From the NCBI GenBank assembly GCA_965153355.1, contig OZ231126.1, positions 68,882,001 through 68,946,000 on the forward strand: DNA of 64,000 bases, read 5' to 3'. Position 1 is the first letter of the stretch; every line of letters starts with the position of its first letter. The DNA is from Flaccisagitta enflata (lineage: Eukaryota > Chaetognatha > Sagittoidea > Aphragmophora). Below, in pieces: positions 22,095 through 31,746 of this stretch. The notes under the pieces are model-generated. The model did no database searches and was not told the origin of the DNA. It saw only the letters and a program-made list of their open reading frames with translations. The position numbers and the translations under genes were made by a program.

Positions 22095-22350
22095 GATCTG
22101 AAGTGGAAGTGGAAGCGGAAGTGGAAGCGGAAGCGGAAGCATAAGCGGAAGCGGAAGCGCTTGATTATGTCCTTTCGCTTCCGCTTCCGCTTCCATTAGG
22201 CATCAAAAAAAGTTTTCGCTTCCGCTTCCGCTTCCAACTGATTTCAAAATTGCGCTTCCGCTTCCGCTTCCGCTTCCGCTTCCATGCTCAAACTACCGCT
22301 TCCGCTTCCGCTTCCGCTTCCGCTTCCGCTTCTACATCTCTAGTTGCAAC
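22095..22350. repeat. (GCTTCC)n hexamer repeat, right copy
   Basis: First GGAAGC-type, then GCTTCC-type runs (an internal inversion), ending CTTCTACATCTCTAGTTGC, the reverse complement of the sequence beginning the left copy near 19045. The two copies therefore bracket 19045-22350 as an inverted repeat. Confidence 0.9.
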
Positions 22351-22365
22351 GGACGATTTTATGCT

Positions 22366-22500
22366 CCAACCATAAAATCATTAAGACTTTGGCCATATTT
22401 AAGCATTCCGCGCCTTACGGTTACCGTTGGTTAAACTAATGTTTACTTTGTTCAAGTCGCATTGATATGTTAAAACACCAGTAATGGCGTCTATCGCCGT
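22366..22500 (+). repeat. Dispersed 170-bp repeat, copy 2
   Basis: CCAACCATAAAATCATTAAG, CTTTGGCCATATTTAAGC, CCGTTGGTTAAACTAATG; aligns with copies 1 and 3. Confidence 0.55.
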
Positions 22501-22594
22501 GAGGAAAAAAGTTGTAAGCATTGACCACTTTTCACCAAGCTTTTGTTGTCACTCACTGCAAATGATAAAAAATTTGTATGCATTGATTGCACTG

Positions 22595-23000
22595 AAAATC
22601 AGAGAAAAATAGGATTGAACAAAATGAGTTAGATGAGCTAAAATACCCAAAATCACTCTCATGTATGACCAGCCATGCTCACTCACATGCTTTCTTATAT
22701 TTGCTTGCTTAGACTTATATCAAAACCTTTTTTTTTAAATCAGAAAAAAAATTGAGCCAAATATGCCAGAATACTCAAATGAGTCTCAGATGAATATATA
22801 TGTTTTCATATTTTTCTTGTATTTGCATGCTCAAACAAACATCAATACGCTCCTTTATAGATCATACCTAAAATCTGAGAAAAATAGGACTGAGCTAAAT
22901 GAGCTAAATGAGCTAAAATACCCCAAATCACTCTCATAGATTATCTCCTGTGCTCGCATGCTACCTTGTATTTGCATGCTCAGACATGTATCATAACTTT
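22595..23000 (+). repeat. About 130-bp tandem repeat, three copies
   Basis: Each copy runs TCAGAGAAAAATAGGA, GAGCTAAAATACC, AAATCACTCTCAT, TTGTATTTGCATGCTCA, ATCAAAAC. Starts near 22598, 22738 and 22872. Confidence 0.75.
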
Positions 23001-23800
23001 TTTTTTGTGTTGGATTAAATTTGTTGGTCCCTTGACATTCGTTATTGTGAGGTTTTACTGTGCATGCCTTTTTGCTAACATTTGAATTTTTTAATAGATT
23101 TCCCATAACTATGTCTGTTGGTTTTATTCTTTTTTCTTTTAATTATTTGACAAAAACATATGCAGTTGGACTAAATTGAGTGATTTTTGCCAAAATCATG
23201 TTTATTAAAATCGATTTCTTTGTGTAATCATTGTTGTCAAGGGAAAGAATGCAAAAAATTCAAAATTGTGAGGCTGTATTTCATTGGGGCCAGAAACTGC
23301 AGCTAAAAATTTTTGATTTGGGACCAATCTTAGCTCTGTAGCTCAATTATTTTAGAAATGAGAGCCTCTAAAAGAAAAAGTGTCTTTGAGAAACAAAAAA
23401 AAAAATTTGCATCACAAAAAATAGCTTCATCGCTTCAGGTTTTGAATGTGTAAAATTCTTACACAACTGGTCAATTTTCATTGCATGAGCAAAAACAAGG
23501 ACTTTTTAGAACTTTTTTTAGGATGGGATTATGTTTTCTAGGAGCTGAAATACATTGATTCCTTATGTTGCAACTGAGTTGGTACACCTTGTAACTTGAA
23601 AAATATTCGGTGTAGAGTGTTTTGCTTGGCGCCAAATGAAAGATAATTATCAAATTTACTAACCCAATCAATTTTGTTAGAAGGCTCATTCGCTCGATTG
23701 AGATTCAAAACTTTTACATAAGAAAATGAAAACCATGTTTATTTGGAATATGTCAAAAAGACGAAGACTGATACGACTTTTTTCCCGATGACATCCTTTC
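23001..23800. other. No gene recognised
   Basis: AT-rich, without long frames, TIRs or splice-consistent exons. Confidence 0.45.
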
Positions 23801-23804
23801 CGTT

Positions 23805-23995
23805 TCTAATGCTGTTTCAATCAGAAAAAAATCATGCTCTAACCATAAACTCTATAAAAACTTTAACCATAGTTTTGCATTCCGTGCCATACCGTTGACG
23901 TTGATTAAACGAATTTTTATGTTGCTCCAATCGCATTTATGTATTCAAATAATTTCATGACATCCTTATCGTTTTATTTGCAGTATCAATATGGA
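23805..23995 (+). repeat. Dispersed 170-bp repeat, copy 3
   Basis: TGTTTCAATCAGAAAAAAATC, CATTCCGTGCCATACCG, ATGTTGCTCCAATCGCATTT, ATGACATCCTTATCG, TTTGCAGTATC. A partial fourth start follows at about 24001. Confidence 0.6.
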
Positions 23996-24059
23996 GAAAT
24001 CATGCTCCACTCATAAAATTAACTCTTTGTTTTTAACCAATCAAAACTATCTTAGCTAT

Positions 24060-24484
24060 CGTAACTAAGAAAGCGTTGCGCAACCCTATAAACAATGGAA
24101 GTTTTGCAGCTGCGTGTGCTTTGCACCTGTTGCGGCGAATGAGATNNNNNNNNNNNNNNNNNNNNNNNNNNNNNNNNNTGTGGTCCTCAATTAAGTCCCC
24201 TGCCCACCTACACGCATCTGGGGTAGCCGCCACACTCACCTTGTCCGTACATTTGTTTCCAATTTGAAATATTGTAGAGCCACGCGAGCATTCAAAAGCG
24301 ATAATTCAAAATTATCAGAATTTGTCGTGTTCTTTATCAAAATCTTTCTTTCACCGTGCATCTCCAGTGAGACCTCTTTAAATAATCATTACAATTTAGG
24401 TGCGACAAAAGCATCTATGACTGGCCGTGTCGGTCGGTTGGTCAGTTGGTCGGTTGGTCGGTTGGCTAAATACATTGCACTGAC
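24060..24484. mobile_element. Family A fragments around an assembly gap
   Basis: A run of N at 24146-24178 lies inside family A-like sequence: CCCCTGCCCACCTACACGC and GGGGTAGCCGCCACACTCAC follow the gap, and a GGTCGGTTGGTCAGTTGG tract lies at 24430-24475. This block replaces the expected downstream part of the capsid gene that ends at 24485. Confidence 0.6.
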
Positions 24485-25941
24485 CTACAATTCTTTTTTG
24501 AGGTATCAGAAATCCTAAATCGAAAAAACGGCTAAGCAGCCGCAGTGGGACACAAAATTCCATGCCCTCAGTTTCAGCACATTTGCGAATCAATTTTGAT
24601 CGCTCGTAAAGACCTAAAACGTTATAACATTTATTACTACATGTAATTATCTTTTCCTACCCCTACCCCTACCCCTACCCCTACCCCCTAACCCTCTTCA
24701 ATAAACACTCTCATCCCCCTCTCTCTCATTGGCTTTTTTTACCTTCGTTGAAATTTTTTTTTTTGAGTAAAGTATCCTTTATTTGTGCGGCAGTTTGTTT
24801 TACCCCATCTTTGACAATGGCATCATAATCCTTCAGACCACAAAGTCCAGATCCCATTCCATCGATAAAAAAGAGATTGCAAAAACAGCGCCCGCCTAAA
24901 GTACATTTATTAGAGTCAATTAGCGTAACAAATCCTATATAACTTTACTGTTACAATGTGACAAAAAATGGTACCAATACCGAAAATACCAAAAATACCC
25001 AAAATACCAAAAAGTACTTACAATTACATACACAAAATCCGTCTTGTTCAGTTTCACATGAGTCGCTGTTACCATCCGTGTCTTTTCGGTAAGCCATAGT
25101 ATGGAATTCTGTCTGTCGTTCTTGCTCAGTGAACTCCAGCATGAGACGCAAAAACAATAAATGATCTGTTATGCGATCGTCCTCAAACACCTGTACAAAC
25201 AAAAATCACAATCATTCACCAACAAAACATCTGTGGATGAGCACAAACATGTACTTGGGCACAGGCACGAACACGGACAGGGGCACGGGCACGGGCATGT
25301 AATGGACACGGGCACAGGCGATTGCACGGGCATAAACTTAAACACTCAAATGGGCACAGACATGGGTACTGGCACGAGACATGGGCATGTACTTCAAAGG
25401 GTATATACAGGGCATGGGTATATACAAATGCAAACATGGGCATTTCTATAGATGTGGGCATGGGCATGAGCACCACCAATACACACTATACTTACTTCAT
25501 CTCCTCCAATTAACACTCTAATTGTTTCGAATAAAAAACAAGGAAGAAAGTTGACACAACTGATTTGGTCTGTACTTTCATAACTTCCACCCGTTTTTTT
25601 CAAATGCACCGTCAATATCAAATGTGACATTTTGCCATACAGTTCGGAGGGAACATTCGGGGGAATTTGGAAAGTAACCTGAAAATACAAAAAAAAAGAA
25701 TATGCAACTATTGATCCATTTATCTGTCCTTACCAACCATCTACAACTGCATTATCATATCTCACATATCCCCCCCCCCCTCAAATACCAATATTCATAC
25801 CGTGGTAGCATTTTTCAGCGTATTTGCTGGTGCCACATCAATAATTGATCCACTCTGTATGCCCGCAAAGGAATCCGGGATGATGGATAGCTTACATATA
25901 TCCAAAATTTGAATAGTTGAATCTGACACTAAAGTTTCCAT
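24485..25941 (-). CDS. Major capsid protein-like gene, 5 exons, 3'-truncated
   Basis: Exons 25941-25801, 25678-25496, 25190-25022, 24895-24743 and 24613 to about 24485 have consistent phases (0, 0, 1, 1) and GT-AG introns of 122, 305, 126 and 129 bp. The product starts METLVSDSTIQILDIC. Exon 2 has VTFQIPPNVPSELYG, LILTVHLKK and CVNFLPCFLFETIRVLIGG, the N-terminal pattern (beta strands, PVN-F-x-LF-V-x-L) of Polinton/adintovirus double-jelly-roll capsids. Exon 3 has HLLFLRLMLEF and AYRKDTDG; exon 5 has GLYERSKLI, FCVPLRLLSRFF and LGFLIPQKRI. About 258 codons are seen, roughly half the usual length. The rest is lost or lies beyond a family A insertion and the N gap. Intron 4 holds (CCCTAC)n, intron 2 GGGCAC-type repeats, intron 1 a 10-base C run. 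Family assignment rests on motif pattern alone. Confidence 0.55.
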
Positions 25942-26084
25942 TTTCAGTTTTTTTTTTCTTTGTCACAGCAGCACTTAAAATTAAAAAAAAAAACAACATC
26001 AAAACACATACAAAATTACTTTCCATATCTCTTTAGAATTTCAAAAACATGAAGGCATTTAAAAAACATATAGGCATTTAAACA

Positions 26085-26195
26085 CTTTGGCACTTGGGCA
26101 CTTCAAAATTTTAACATTTGGCCACTTGGGCACTTTTAAACTTGGGCTCTTTAGCACTTGGGCACTTGGGCACTTGGGCACTTAAACACATGCCC
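26085..26195. repeat. (CACTTGGG)n-type minisatellite
   Basis: Short units GGGCACTTGGGCACTT between the capsid gene and the next gene, similar in composition to the repeats in capsid intron 2. Confidence 0.85.
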
Positions 26196-26210
26196 ATAAA
26201 GCACTATGAA

Positions 26211-26756
26211 TCAGATTTTTTTGCTCTGTTCCTTGTAGAAGGAATACAGGTTGTTCTCAACTTTGTAAGCTCCTTCAGAAACTTTTTTGCGCAACGTTGC
26301 CCCAATTCTCCTCTGAAGATATTTGTTGCAAGGCAGCGAGAATGTTTTGGTGATGAATTCCTGAATGAAACACCGGCTGACACCAAACGAATGCCCGTTT
26401 GAAATGGCCTCATCCACGTACGTTTCAAACATCAATGACGTCACCGTGTCCCGTTTTCCATAATTCCCTTCAGCTTGGTTGTTGCTCAATGCAACTAGTT
26501 CGCCAAGTCTTTCGCTAAACAACGACATCCCCATGCACAAATCGCCAAGTTTCGCGTCGATCGCATCCAAACGCTGTTCCAGAGAAACTGGCATCCCTTC
26601 GTCGCTGTCAGTTTCACTTTCAACATCGCACCCACTTGCTTCAGCCCCCTCTCCTCCCCCACTAGCCACAATCTCCTGATCAACATCTCTCCCCTCCATC
26701 ACTTTTCCACAATCCATGCCATCGTTAAACTCTTCATCGCTTCTCGATTCATCCAT
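26211..26756 (-). CDS. Acidic protein with basic C-terminal domain
   Basis: 181 aa from the first ATG (26756); the frame is open about 14 codons further upstream without another ATG. The N-terminal 70 residues are acidic and Gly/Ser-rich (DESRSDEEF, VESETDSDEG). A helical stretch follows (LEQRLDAIDAKLGDL, LFSERLGELVAL). The last 70 residues are basic (FIQEFITKTF, CNKYLQRRIGATLRKK, YKVENNLYSFYKEQ), with spacing that faintly recalls a winged-helix or linker-histone-like DNA-binding domain. That resemblance is an inference. It sits in the viral array upstream of the capsid gene. Confidence 0.55.
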   Translation of the reverse strand: MDESRSDEEFNDGMDCGKVMEGRDVDQEIVASGGGEGAEASGCDVESETDSDEGMPVSLEQRLDAIDAKLGDLCMGMSLFSERLGELVALSNNQAEGNYGKRDTVTSLMFETYVDEAISNGHSFGVSRCFIQEFITKTFSLPCNKYLQRRIGATLRKKVSEGAYKVENNLYSFYKEQSKKI

Positions 26757-26898
26757 TTTTTCACTGCAAATGTCAACGTTTCCAATTCCAAACCACAATT
26801 TTCAATATCAATCTGAGACAAATATACAACACATCAAATTTATTTCATTCACATGTAAATCTTTCCTTAATCATCTTAACATCTTAACATCTTATGTC

Positions 26899-27444
26899 TC
26901 AATAGTAGTGGTTCACAACTCGCTTTCGCAACATTTGTTTCTTCTTTCTACGCACAGCCTTCATACTTTCACTAGGCTTTTTCATTGCATAACAAAATCC
27001 ACAATGTTCTTTCTCACATCTCCCAACGCAGGACTGCTTGAATAACGATATCTCCATGACAACGCCATCCTCGGGTCCAACGCAAACGCGTACCGCCTTC
27101 GCATTGTTCTTCATACTCGCGTTCCGCTCTTCCATTCTTCGGTCCACGGGCACCGCGTCCTCGCCCTCATTTCTTCGTTTCATTCCCCTTGTCACCGGCC
27201 TTGACGATGGCGATGGCTTTGGCGATGGCGATGGCTCCTCCGGTTTCTCATCGAAATAGCATCTTGGCATCTTCCCATTCAACAGTTCCTCCAAGGTAAC
27301 CAACTCGCATTGGTCGTTGTACTTTTGAAGATTCTTCGTCACAACGCTGACTTTAACCAAATCGCATCCATCATAACATTGACAGCGCCTACATTGCAAA
27401 ATAGGCACTGGTTGTGGCCTCATATCAATGCCCGGGCATGACAT
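26899..27444 (-). CDS. Cys-rich protein of the viral array
   Basis: 181 aa. Two Cys clusters, CRRCQCYDGC near the N-terminus and CVGRCEKEHCGFC near residue 140, flank a Pro/Ser/Lys linker (EEPSPSPKPSPSS). The C-terminus is strongly basic (VRRKKKQMLRKR). Likely zinc-binding, nucleic-acid or virion-associated. Starts at ATG (MSCPGIDMRPQPV). Family not recognised. Confidence 0.55.
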   Translation of the reverse strand: MSCPGIDMRPQPVPILQCRRCQCYDGCDLVKVSVVTKNLQKYNDQCELVTLEELLNGKMPRCYFDEKPEEPSPSPKPSPSSRPVTRGMKRRNEGEDAVPVDRRMEERNASMKNNAKAVRVCVGPEDGVVMEISLFKQSCVGRCEKEHCGFCYAMKKPSESMKAVRRKKKQMLRKRVVNHYY

Positions 27445-27553
27445 AGTTCAATGTTTAATGTTCAATGTTCAAGGTTCAATTTTGTCAAAGTTACCTGCAC
27501 AAATATGATATTTCAATTCATTAATAACACGCTGTATACAATGCCAAACTGAA

Positions 27554-28429
27554 TCAATCAATTACAATGATATCGCCATCGTCATTATTTCCTTCTTTTC
27601 CTTTCTGTTCATTTGTCTTTTTCTTTTGATCTTTTTTTGGCAGGCATTTCGCAGCGCCATTTATCATTTTCTCCCAGTCTCTTACACTTTTGTCCCAATC
27701 TTCTTGTGATGCATAAACGTTTTTATCTAATGATGCCAACACTTTATCGAGATCGTCAAGAGATATGCTTTCCCACTTAACTCCATCCTGGACATTTTCA
27801 TTGTTTTCGTCATTCATTTTGTTCCTTGTTTCTTTGTCATTCATCCTTCCTCCATCGACATTTGACGTCTCATCCTCGTCATTCGACGCCCATTCCCATC
27901 GCCCTTCTTCAGCCACCCATCGCCGTCCATTCCCCGTTCGTCGTTCCCCATTCGCCGCTCCCCTTTCGCCGTTCGCCGTTTGTCTTTCGTCGTTCGTCGC
28001 TCCCCGTTCACCATTCGTCGTTTGTCATTCGCCACTCATTTCGCCGTTCGGTTTGCCGTTAGTGGATTCCGACATTCGCTGTTTCTTTTTTGCCGCTTCA
28101 CATTCTTTGTCATCAAGTTTTCTTTTCTTCATCTCTTCTCTTTTTTCACGCAGTTTCTCTTGCTTCACCAAATACTCCTTCCAATCCGTTGGTGGAACTG
28201 TTGGTTCTATGTTATGATAACATCTTAAGTTACTTTGACGCTTTCGAGAATTCAAATTGTATCTTTTTATTTCCTCTTCTTTAAAACCATTTACACGCTG
28301 AAACAACTGTCTTACTAATTCATGTCCATCCTCTTCATTCAACATATATCCCTCAGCATAAAGTTCCATAAGACGGCATAGAGGTGTAGACCGACTACAT
28401 ATCGGGGCATGATTGTGCTCTCTACCCAT
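27554..28429 (-). CDS. Array protein interrupted by one in-frame TGA
   Basis: One reading frame, 290 sense codons, broken only by TGA at 28027-28025. The first part (134 aa, MGREHNHAPICSRSTPLC) has the helical ELVRQLFQRVNGF and a Lys/Glu coil (KEYLVKQEKLREKREEMKKR). It ends in Asn-Gly-Lys/Glu residues that continue after the TGA as NGER-type repeats, then an acidic tail (EWASNDEDET, ISLDDLDKVLASL, NNDDGDIIVID). The repeat character continues across the stop, arguing that both halves were one protein. The second half has no ATG near its start. Either a nonsense mutation or stop readthrough. No family recognised. Confidence 0.5.
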
Positions 28430-28537
28430 AGTTACTTTCTACACCTAATAACCAAGTAATTTACAGTTTCATGCATTCATATACAAATATGTACATTCAT
28501 ATACAAATATAAACAGAGTGTCATCATTCACAGAGTG

Positions 28538-29022
28538 TCATGATTCCTTTGTTTCAGTATCTTCCAACATTGATGATCCACTTGAACTCAAACTAGAATA
28601 TGAACTCAAACTTATATTTGAGCTTGAACTTGAGGAACTACTAGAGGAGCTACTAGAGTCACTATCCCGTCTCTTTCTTTTTTTTTCAGTCTTTGGTTTT
28701 GGTGACTTTTTTCTTTTCTCCCTTTCTTTCCCCTTTTTCTTGTCAGACTTCTTGTCCTTTTTCTCGCCGCTTCTTCCTGTCTTCTTTCTGTCCACTTTCT
28801 GTTTTTTTTGGTTGTTTTTTTTCCACTTTTATCATCTTTTTTTTCATCTTTCTTTTTGGGTTTCCCTTTGGCGGATCTTTTCTTTCCCTTCTTCATGTTT
28901 TTAACGTCTTCATTATATGTTTTCACGGCCGTTTTATTTTCCACACTTGTAGATATTTCTTCCCGTTCCTCACCACGCATTCTCTTCTTAATTACTTCCA
29001 GCGCAGTACCCGTAATACTCAT
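28538..29022 (-). CDS. Lys-rich/Ser-rich protein in two frames
   Basis: Starts MSITGTALEVIKKRMRG at 29022 and becomes Lys-rich. At 28822-28816 (A-AAA-AAA) and 28807-28801 (A-AAA-AAC), both in the zero frame, a minus-one shift moves into a frame that stays Lys-rich (KKGKEREKRKKSPKPK) and ends with KKRKRRDSDSSSS, a Ser run and an acidic tail, stopping at 28538. Without the shift translation ends at 28612 in low-complexity sequence. A basic, virion-core-like role is a guess from composition. It may be a homopolymer indel or programmed frameshifting. Confidence 0.5.
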
Positions 29023-29029
29023 TTTAACC

Positions 29030-30157
29030 CTACAATTTTTTACAAATAACCAAATTGAATGAAATAGGACATTTTTTCACACAAACACCCAATTCATAAG
29101 GCTCAAACAAATTATTATACAAGCAAAACTGCACTTCGCGAAATGACACATTATTCAAGCGCTTTAAATTGCACAAAACGACTTTTTTTTCAATATCGTA
29201 TGAGCAAAGAATTGAATGCATATTTCCATCTACAAAAAATGTAGGCTCAATAAGTTTCTTGAATCCAATATGACATATTCTGTCTTCATCGGCAACAAAA
29301 TGTACAATATCACTTATATTGAAACAACTACAAATTTTCAATGTCAAATTATCACTCTCTTTCATGACTTCCGCCTCGGTTTTCCCGCTACTGGTAAATG
29401 TGCGCATCACTTCACTTCTAAATCCTAAAGCTAACAACAAATGAGCACTAGCAAAAAACATGAATCCAGCAGCCATTTTCATCTGTACTCTACCATCTAC
29501 ATACTTTAAACAAAACATATTCTCCACAGGAACAACGGAGTTTGTCGCACTCATTTTTTGTCGTAGTGAATATTTTACAAAATTTGGATCTACTTTATTT
29601 ACATTTCCATTGTCTTTTCTTTTTACAGGTGGAGGACCAGTTATCACCACTGGACTCTCGGCAACGTCTGTATTTCCATCTATCACCACTGTACCCTCGG
29701 CAACGTCTGCATTCCCGTCCGAATCCGCGCCTGCATTCTTGTTCACATTCTCATCGACTGGATTCTCAATGGTCGCATTCTCTTCGGTGGCATTGGCATT
29801 CAAAGGTACATCGTTGCTTCCCGAATTGACATTCTCTATGCAGCCGGTCTTTGTTATGAAATTGTTGTAAACAAGAGTGTTAACTTGATGGCATAAATCG
29901 TTCAGAGACACATACTTAATTTCATATTCATGAGTATCTTCCCTTTTCAGAAACTTGGTATCATACCCAAAGTTCATGATGAAATTCAGTTTTTTCACTT
30001 TTTCAGGCATAACCAATTGTTCCATCTTCACAAATGTTTTTTCTTTCTCGTTAACATTTAAGTTTAGTCCATTCATATTTACATGAAATGAAGACTTCTC
30101 ACGCACATAACATCCCCTGTCTTTCGTCGTCACTCTTATCACTTTCAAAGTCTCCAT
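29030..30157 (-). CDS. Penton/minor-capsid-like protein
   Basis: 375 aa, intact, ATG start (METLKVIRVTTKDRG). The N-terminal third has alternating hydrophobic strands (FHVNMNGLNLNV, FVKMEQLVMP). Residues about 105-195 are a low-complexity Asn/Asp/Val linker (GNADVAEGTVVIDGN). The C-terminal half has FFASAHLLLALGF, DIVHFVADED and NVSFREVQFCLYNN, recalling the LGF and DI elements and the final strand of Polinton PX-type penton proteins. Separated from the upstream membrane-protein gene by 12 bp and from the downstream gene by 7 bp. Assignment by pattern and position; an unrelated beta-rich protein is possible. Confidence 0.45.
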   Translation of the reverse strand: METLKVIRVTTKDRGCYVREKSSFHVNMNGLNLNVNEKEKTFVKMEQLVMPEKVKKLNFIMNFGYDTKFLKREDTHEYEIKYVSLNDLCHQVNTLVYNNFITKTGCIENVNSGSNDVPLNANATEENATIENPVDENVNKNAGADSDGNADVAEGTVVIDGNTDVAESPVVITGPPPVKRKDNGNVNKVDPNFVKYSLRQKMSATNSVVPVENMFCLKYVDGRVQMKMAAGFMFFASAHLLLALGFRSEVMRTFTSSGKTEAEVMKESDNLTLKICSCFNISDIVHFVADEDRICHIGFKKLIEPTFFVDGNMHSILCSYDIEKKVVLCNLKRLNNVSFREVQFCLYNNLFEPYELGVCVKKCPISFNLVICKKL

Positions 30158-30169
30158 ATCTCTTTCTCT

Positions 30170-30541
30170 TCAAACCATATTCCTCAGGGCAACGTTTCTT
30201 TCATTTATTTCCACAGGCCGCCCTCCTGTCATTCGCACAGTCCCAATGCGCATATCAACTTCAAACCTCCTACCCCATCTCAGTCGGGCAGATGCAGCCA
30301 ACTTCGCAAAAATGAAGACAGCTACCATCAGCAAGGCCAACATCACGAAAAAACCATCCATCACTATCGCCAAAGGTTCAATCCATTTCAGTTCCAATTC
30401 AATCTCAGGTGCCACAGTCGTCCAATCATATGTCGTTGATCGATTACTTTCTCCATTCACAGTGGTAACCCAGCTACTTAGAGTAGTGTTGGGCTCATCC
30501 CATACAGGCCCAACAGACCAATTCCCTGTAGTAGCATTCAT
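30170..30541 (-). CDS. Single-pass membrane protein
   Basis: 123 aa. The N-terminal 55 residues are Ser/Thr/Asn-rich with four N-glycosylation sequons (NAT, NWS, NTT, NRS). One membrane segment at about 56-80 (PLAIVMDGFFVMLALLMVAV). The basic C-terminal side (ARLRWGRRF) suggests N-out/C-in without a cleaved signal. It sits between the integrase and the penton-like gene. Function unknown; a virion or host-membrane role would be inference only. Confidence 0.6.
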   Translation of the reverse strand: MNATTGNWSVGPVWDEPNTTLSSWVTTVNGESNRSTTYDWTTVAPEIELELKWIEPLAIVMDGFFVMLALLMVAVFIFAKLAASARLRWGRRFEVDMRIGTVRMTGGRPVEINERNVALRNMV

Positions 30542-30567
30542 TGTAATCTGTACACAATTAAACCGTA

Positions 30568-31746
30568 CTAATCAAAGGCATGTTTTGAAGCATAGAAAAC
30601 CTTATCACAATTTTTCACTTTAAAATATGAATAATCCCCAATGTTTTTTTTTTCAAGTGGCTCTGCAAGACAATTAAGATAACGAGCTTTGGCCAAAGAT
30701 ACCTCATTAAACACCTTCAACTCATAAAAGGAGAATTTCGAATCAGACACAGGCTGTAACGAAAACACTGATCCAAGGGTAAAGAAAAAAATATGATCGT
30801 GCTCATGTCTTTCCAAAACAATGTAAAACTGTGATGAAAAAGGTGAATAGCTTTCCTTGTACCCCAAACCTTCTTTAGGCTTGTATTTTTGAATTTTCAC
30901 AATAGAAAACAGTACAATATTTTTAGGATTTTTCATGTGTTCCTTTAAAAACTTTCTACTTACAAAGCGCCGATCATATTTTAGCATTTGTACATATTTT
31001 GGCGACTGCGATAACATATCAACGCTACTGTGCCCTTTAAAAACAGCTCTTGCCTTTTTGTTCATTCTATTTTCAATGGCTAACAATTTTTCTGCCCATG
31101 TCAACTTCACCATTTCATCATTGAATTGAAGTTTTTCGAGGTACGATCTCAGAGACCTATTCATGACCTCTGCAAAATTTGCACCATACGACCTTCGGTC
31201 CAATCTTTTAGGTGGGATGGGATTCAAACGAATACCATGAGAAGAAAAAAAAGCACGCGATTTTTTAGCGAGATACTCAATACCCATATCAACACTCAAA
31301 CGTTCACAATGCTCTGGTAAATAAGGACTACGCAAAAAAACAGATTTGAATGCAGAAATCAAATCATCAGCTTTAGTTGATTTTAATGGAGCTAAATAAC
31401 AAAATAAACTCAAACTGTCAACAATTAGTACCACGTATTTGGTACTATCTTTCCCATAATCACGACTCTTACTTAAATGTAAAACATCTGAAAATACCCA
31501 AGAAAAGAACTTTGGGGCTAAAACCATCGCCCGAGATATTTCCTTTTTTTTCCGTTCAGAATCATTTCTAATGAGGATGCCATTAGACCGTTCTTCTTGC
31601 AAATATTGGTCTATTTCCTTTTCATCAATATCAAATCCTCTTAATTCAAAAAACTTCTTGATTTCAGTTTTGTTTTTTGAAAGAAACAATGGAGAACTTT
31701 TATCACGTAAACCAGAATCCAATAATTGCCATACTTTTGATCTCAT
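30568..31746 (-). CDS. Retroviral-type (rve) integrase, Polinton-like
   Basis: 392 aa, uninterrupted. The N-terminal helical region (EIKKFFELRGFDI, YLQEERSNGILI) is followed by an RNase H-fold core. Catalytic residues are proposed at D87 (FSDVLHLS), D153 (LSVDMGIEYL, matching the D-x-G-x-E-F pattern) and E193 (FAEVMNRSLRSYL), spaced D-65-D-39-E. The IVDSLSLF strand precedes the usual PLK segment. The C-terminal part has YKESYSPFSSQFYIVL and FYELKVF, like the chromo/SH3-type tail of Polinton integrases. The family catalyses strand transfer of element ends into host DNA. Its ATG overlaps the stop of the upstream gene (ATGA). It is the best preserved gene of the array. Confidence 0.85.
   Translation of the reverse strand: MRSKVWQLLDSGLRDKSSPLFLSKNKTEIKKFFELRGFDIDEKEIDQYLQEERSNGILIRNDSERKKKEISRAMVLAPKFFSWVFSDVLHLSKSRDYGKDSTKYVVLIVDSLSLFCYLAPLKSTKADDLISAFKSVFLRSPYLPEHCERLSVDMGIEYLAKKSRAFFSSHGIRLNPIPPKRLDRRSYGANFAEVMNRSLRSYLEKLQFNDEMVKLTWAEKLLAIENRMNKKARAVFKGHSSVDMLSQSPKYVQMLKYDRRFVSRKFLKEHMKNPKNIVLFSIVKIQKYKPKEGLGYKESYSPFSSQFYIVLERHEHDHIFFFTLGSVFSLQPVSDSKFSFYELKVFNEVSLAKARYLNCLAEPLEKKNIGDYSYFKVKNCDKVFYASKHAFD

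Noticed and set aside
24658-24695. (CCCTAC)n followed by CCCTAACCC as an interstitial telomere
   Set aside because: Only six imperfect hexamers, located inside an intron of the capsid-like gene; more simply a local simple repeat.
26899-29062. Plus-strand Ser/Phe-rich frames opposite the viral array
   Set aside because: Antisense shadows of the Lys-, Glu- and Asp-rich minus-strand genes.
30568-31746. Integrase as part of an LTR retrotransposon
   Set aside because: No reverse transcriptase, gag or LTRs are nearby; neighbours are an A32-like ATPase and capsid-like genes, and the C-terminal tail fits the Polinton type.
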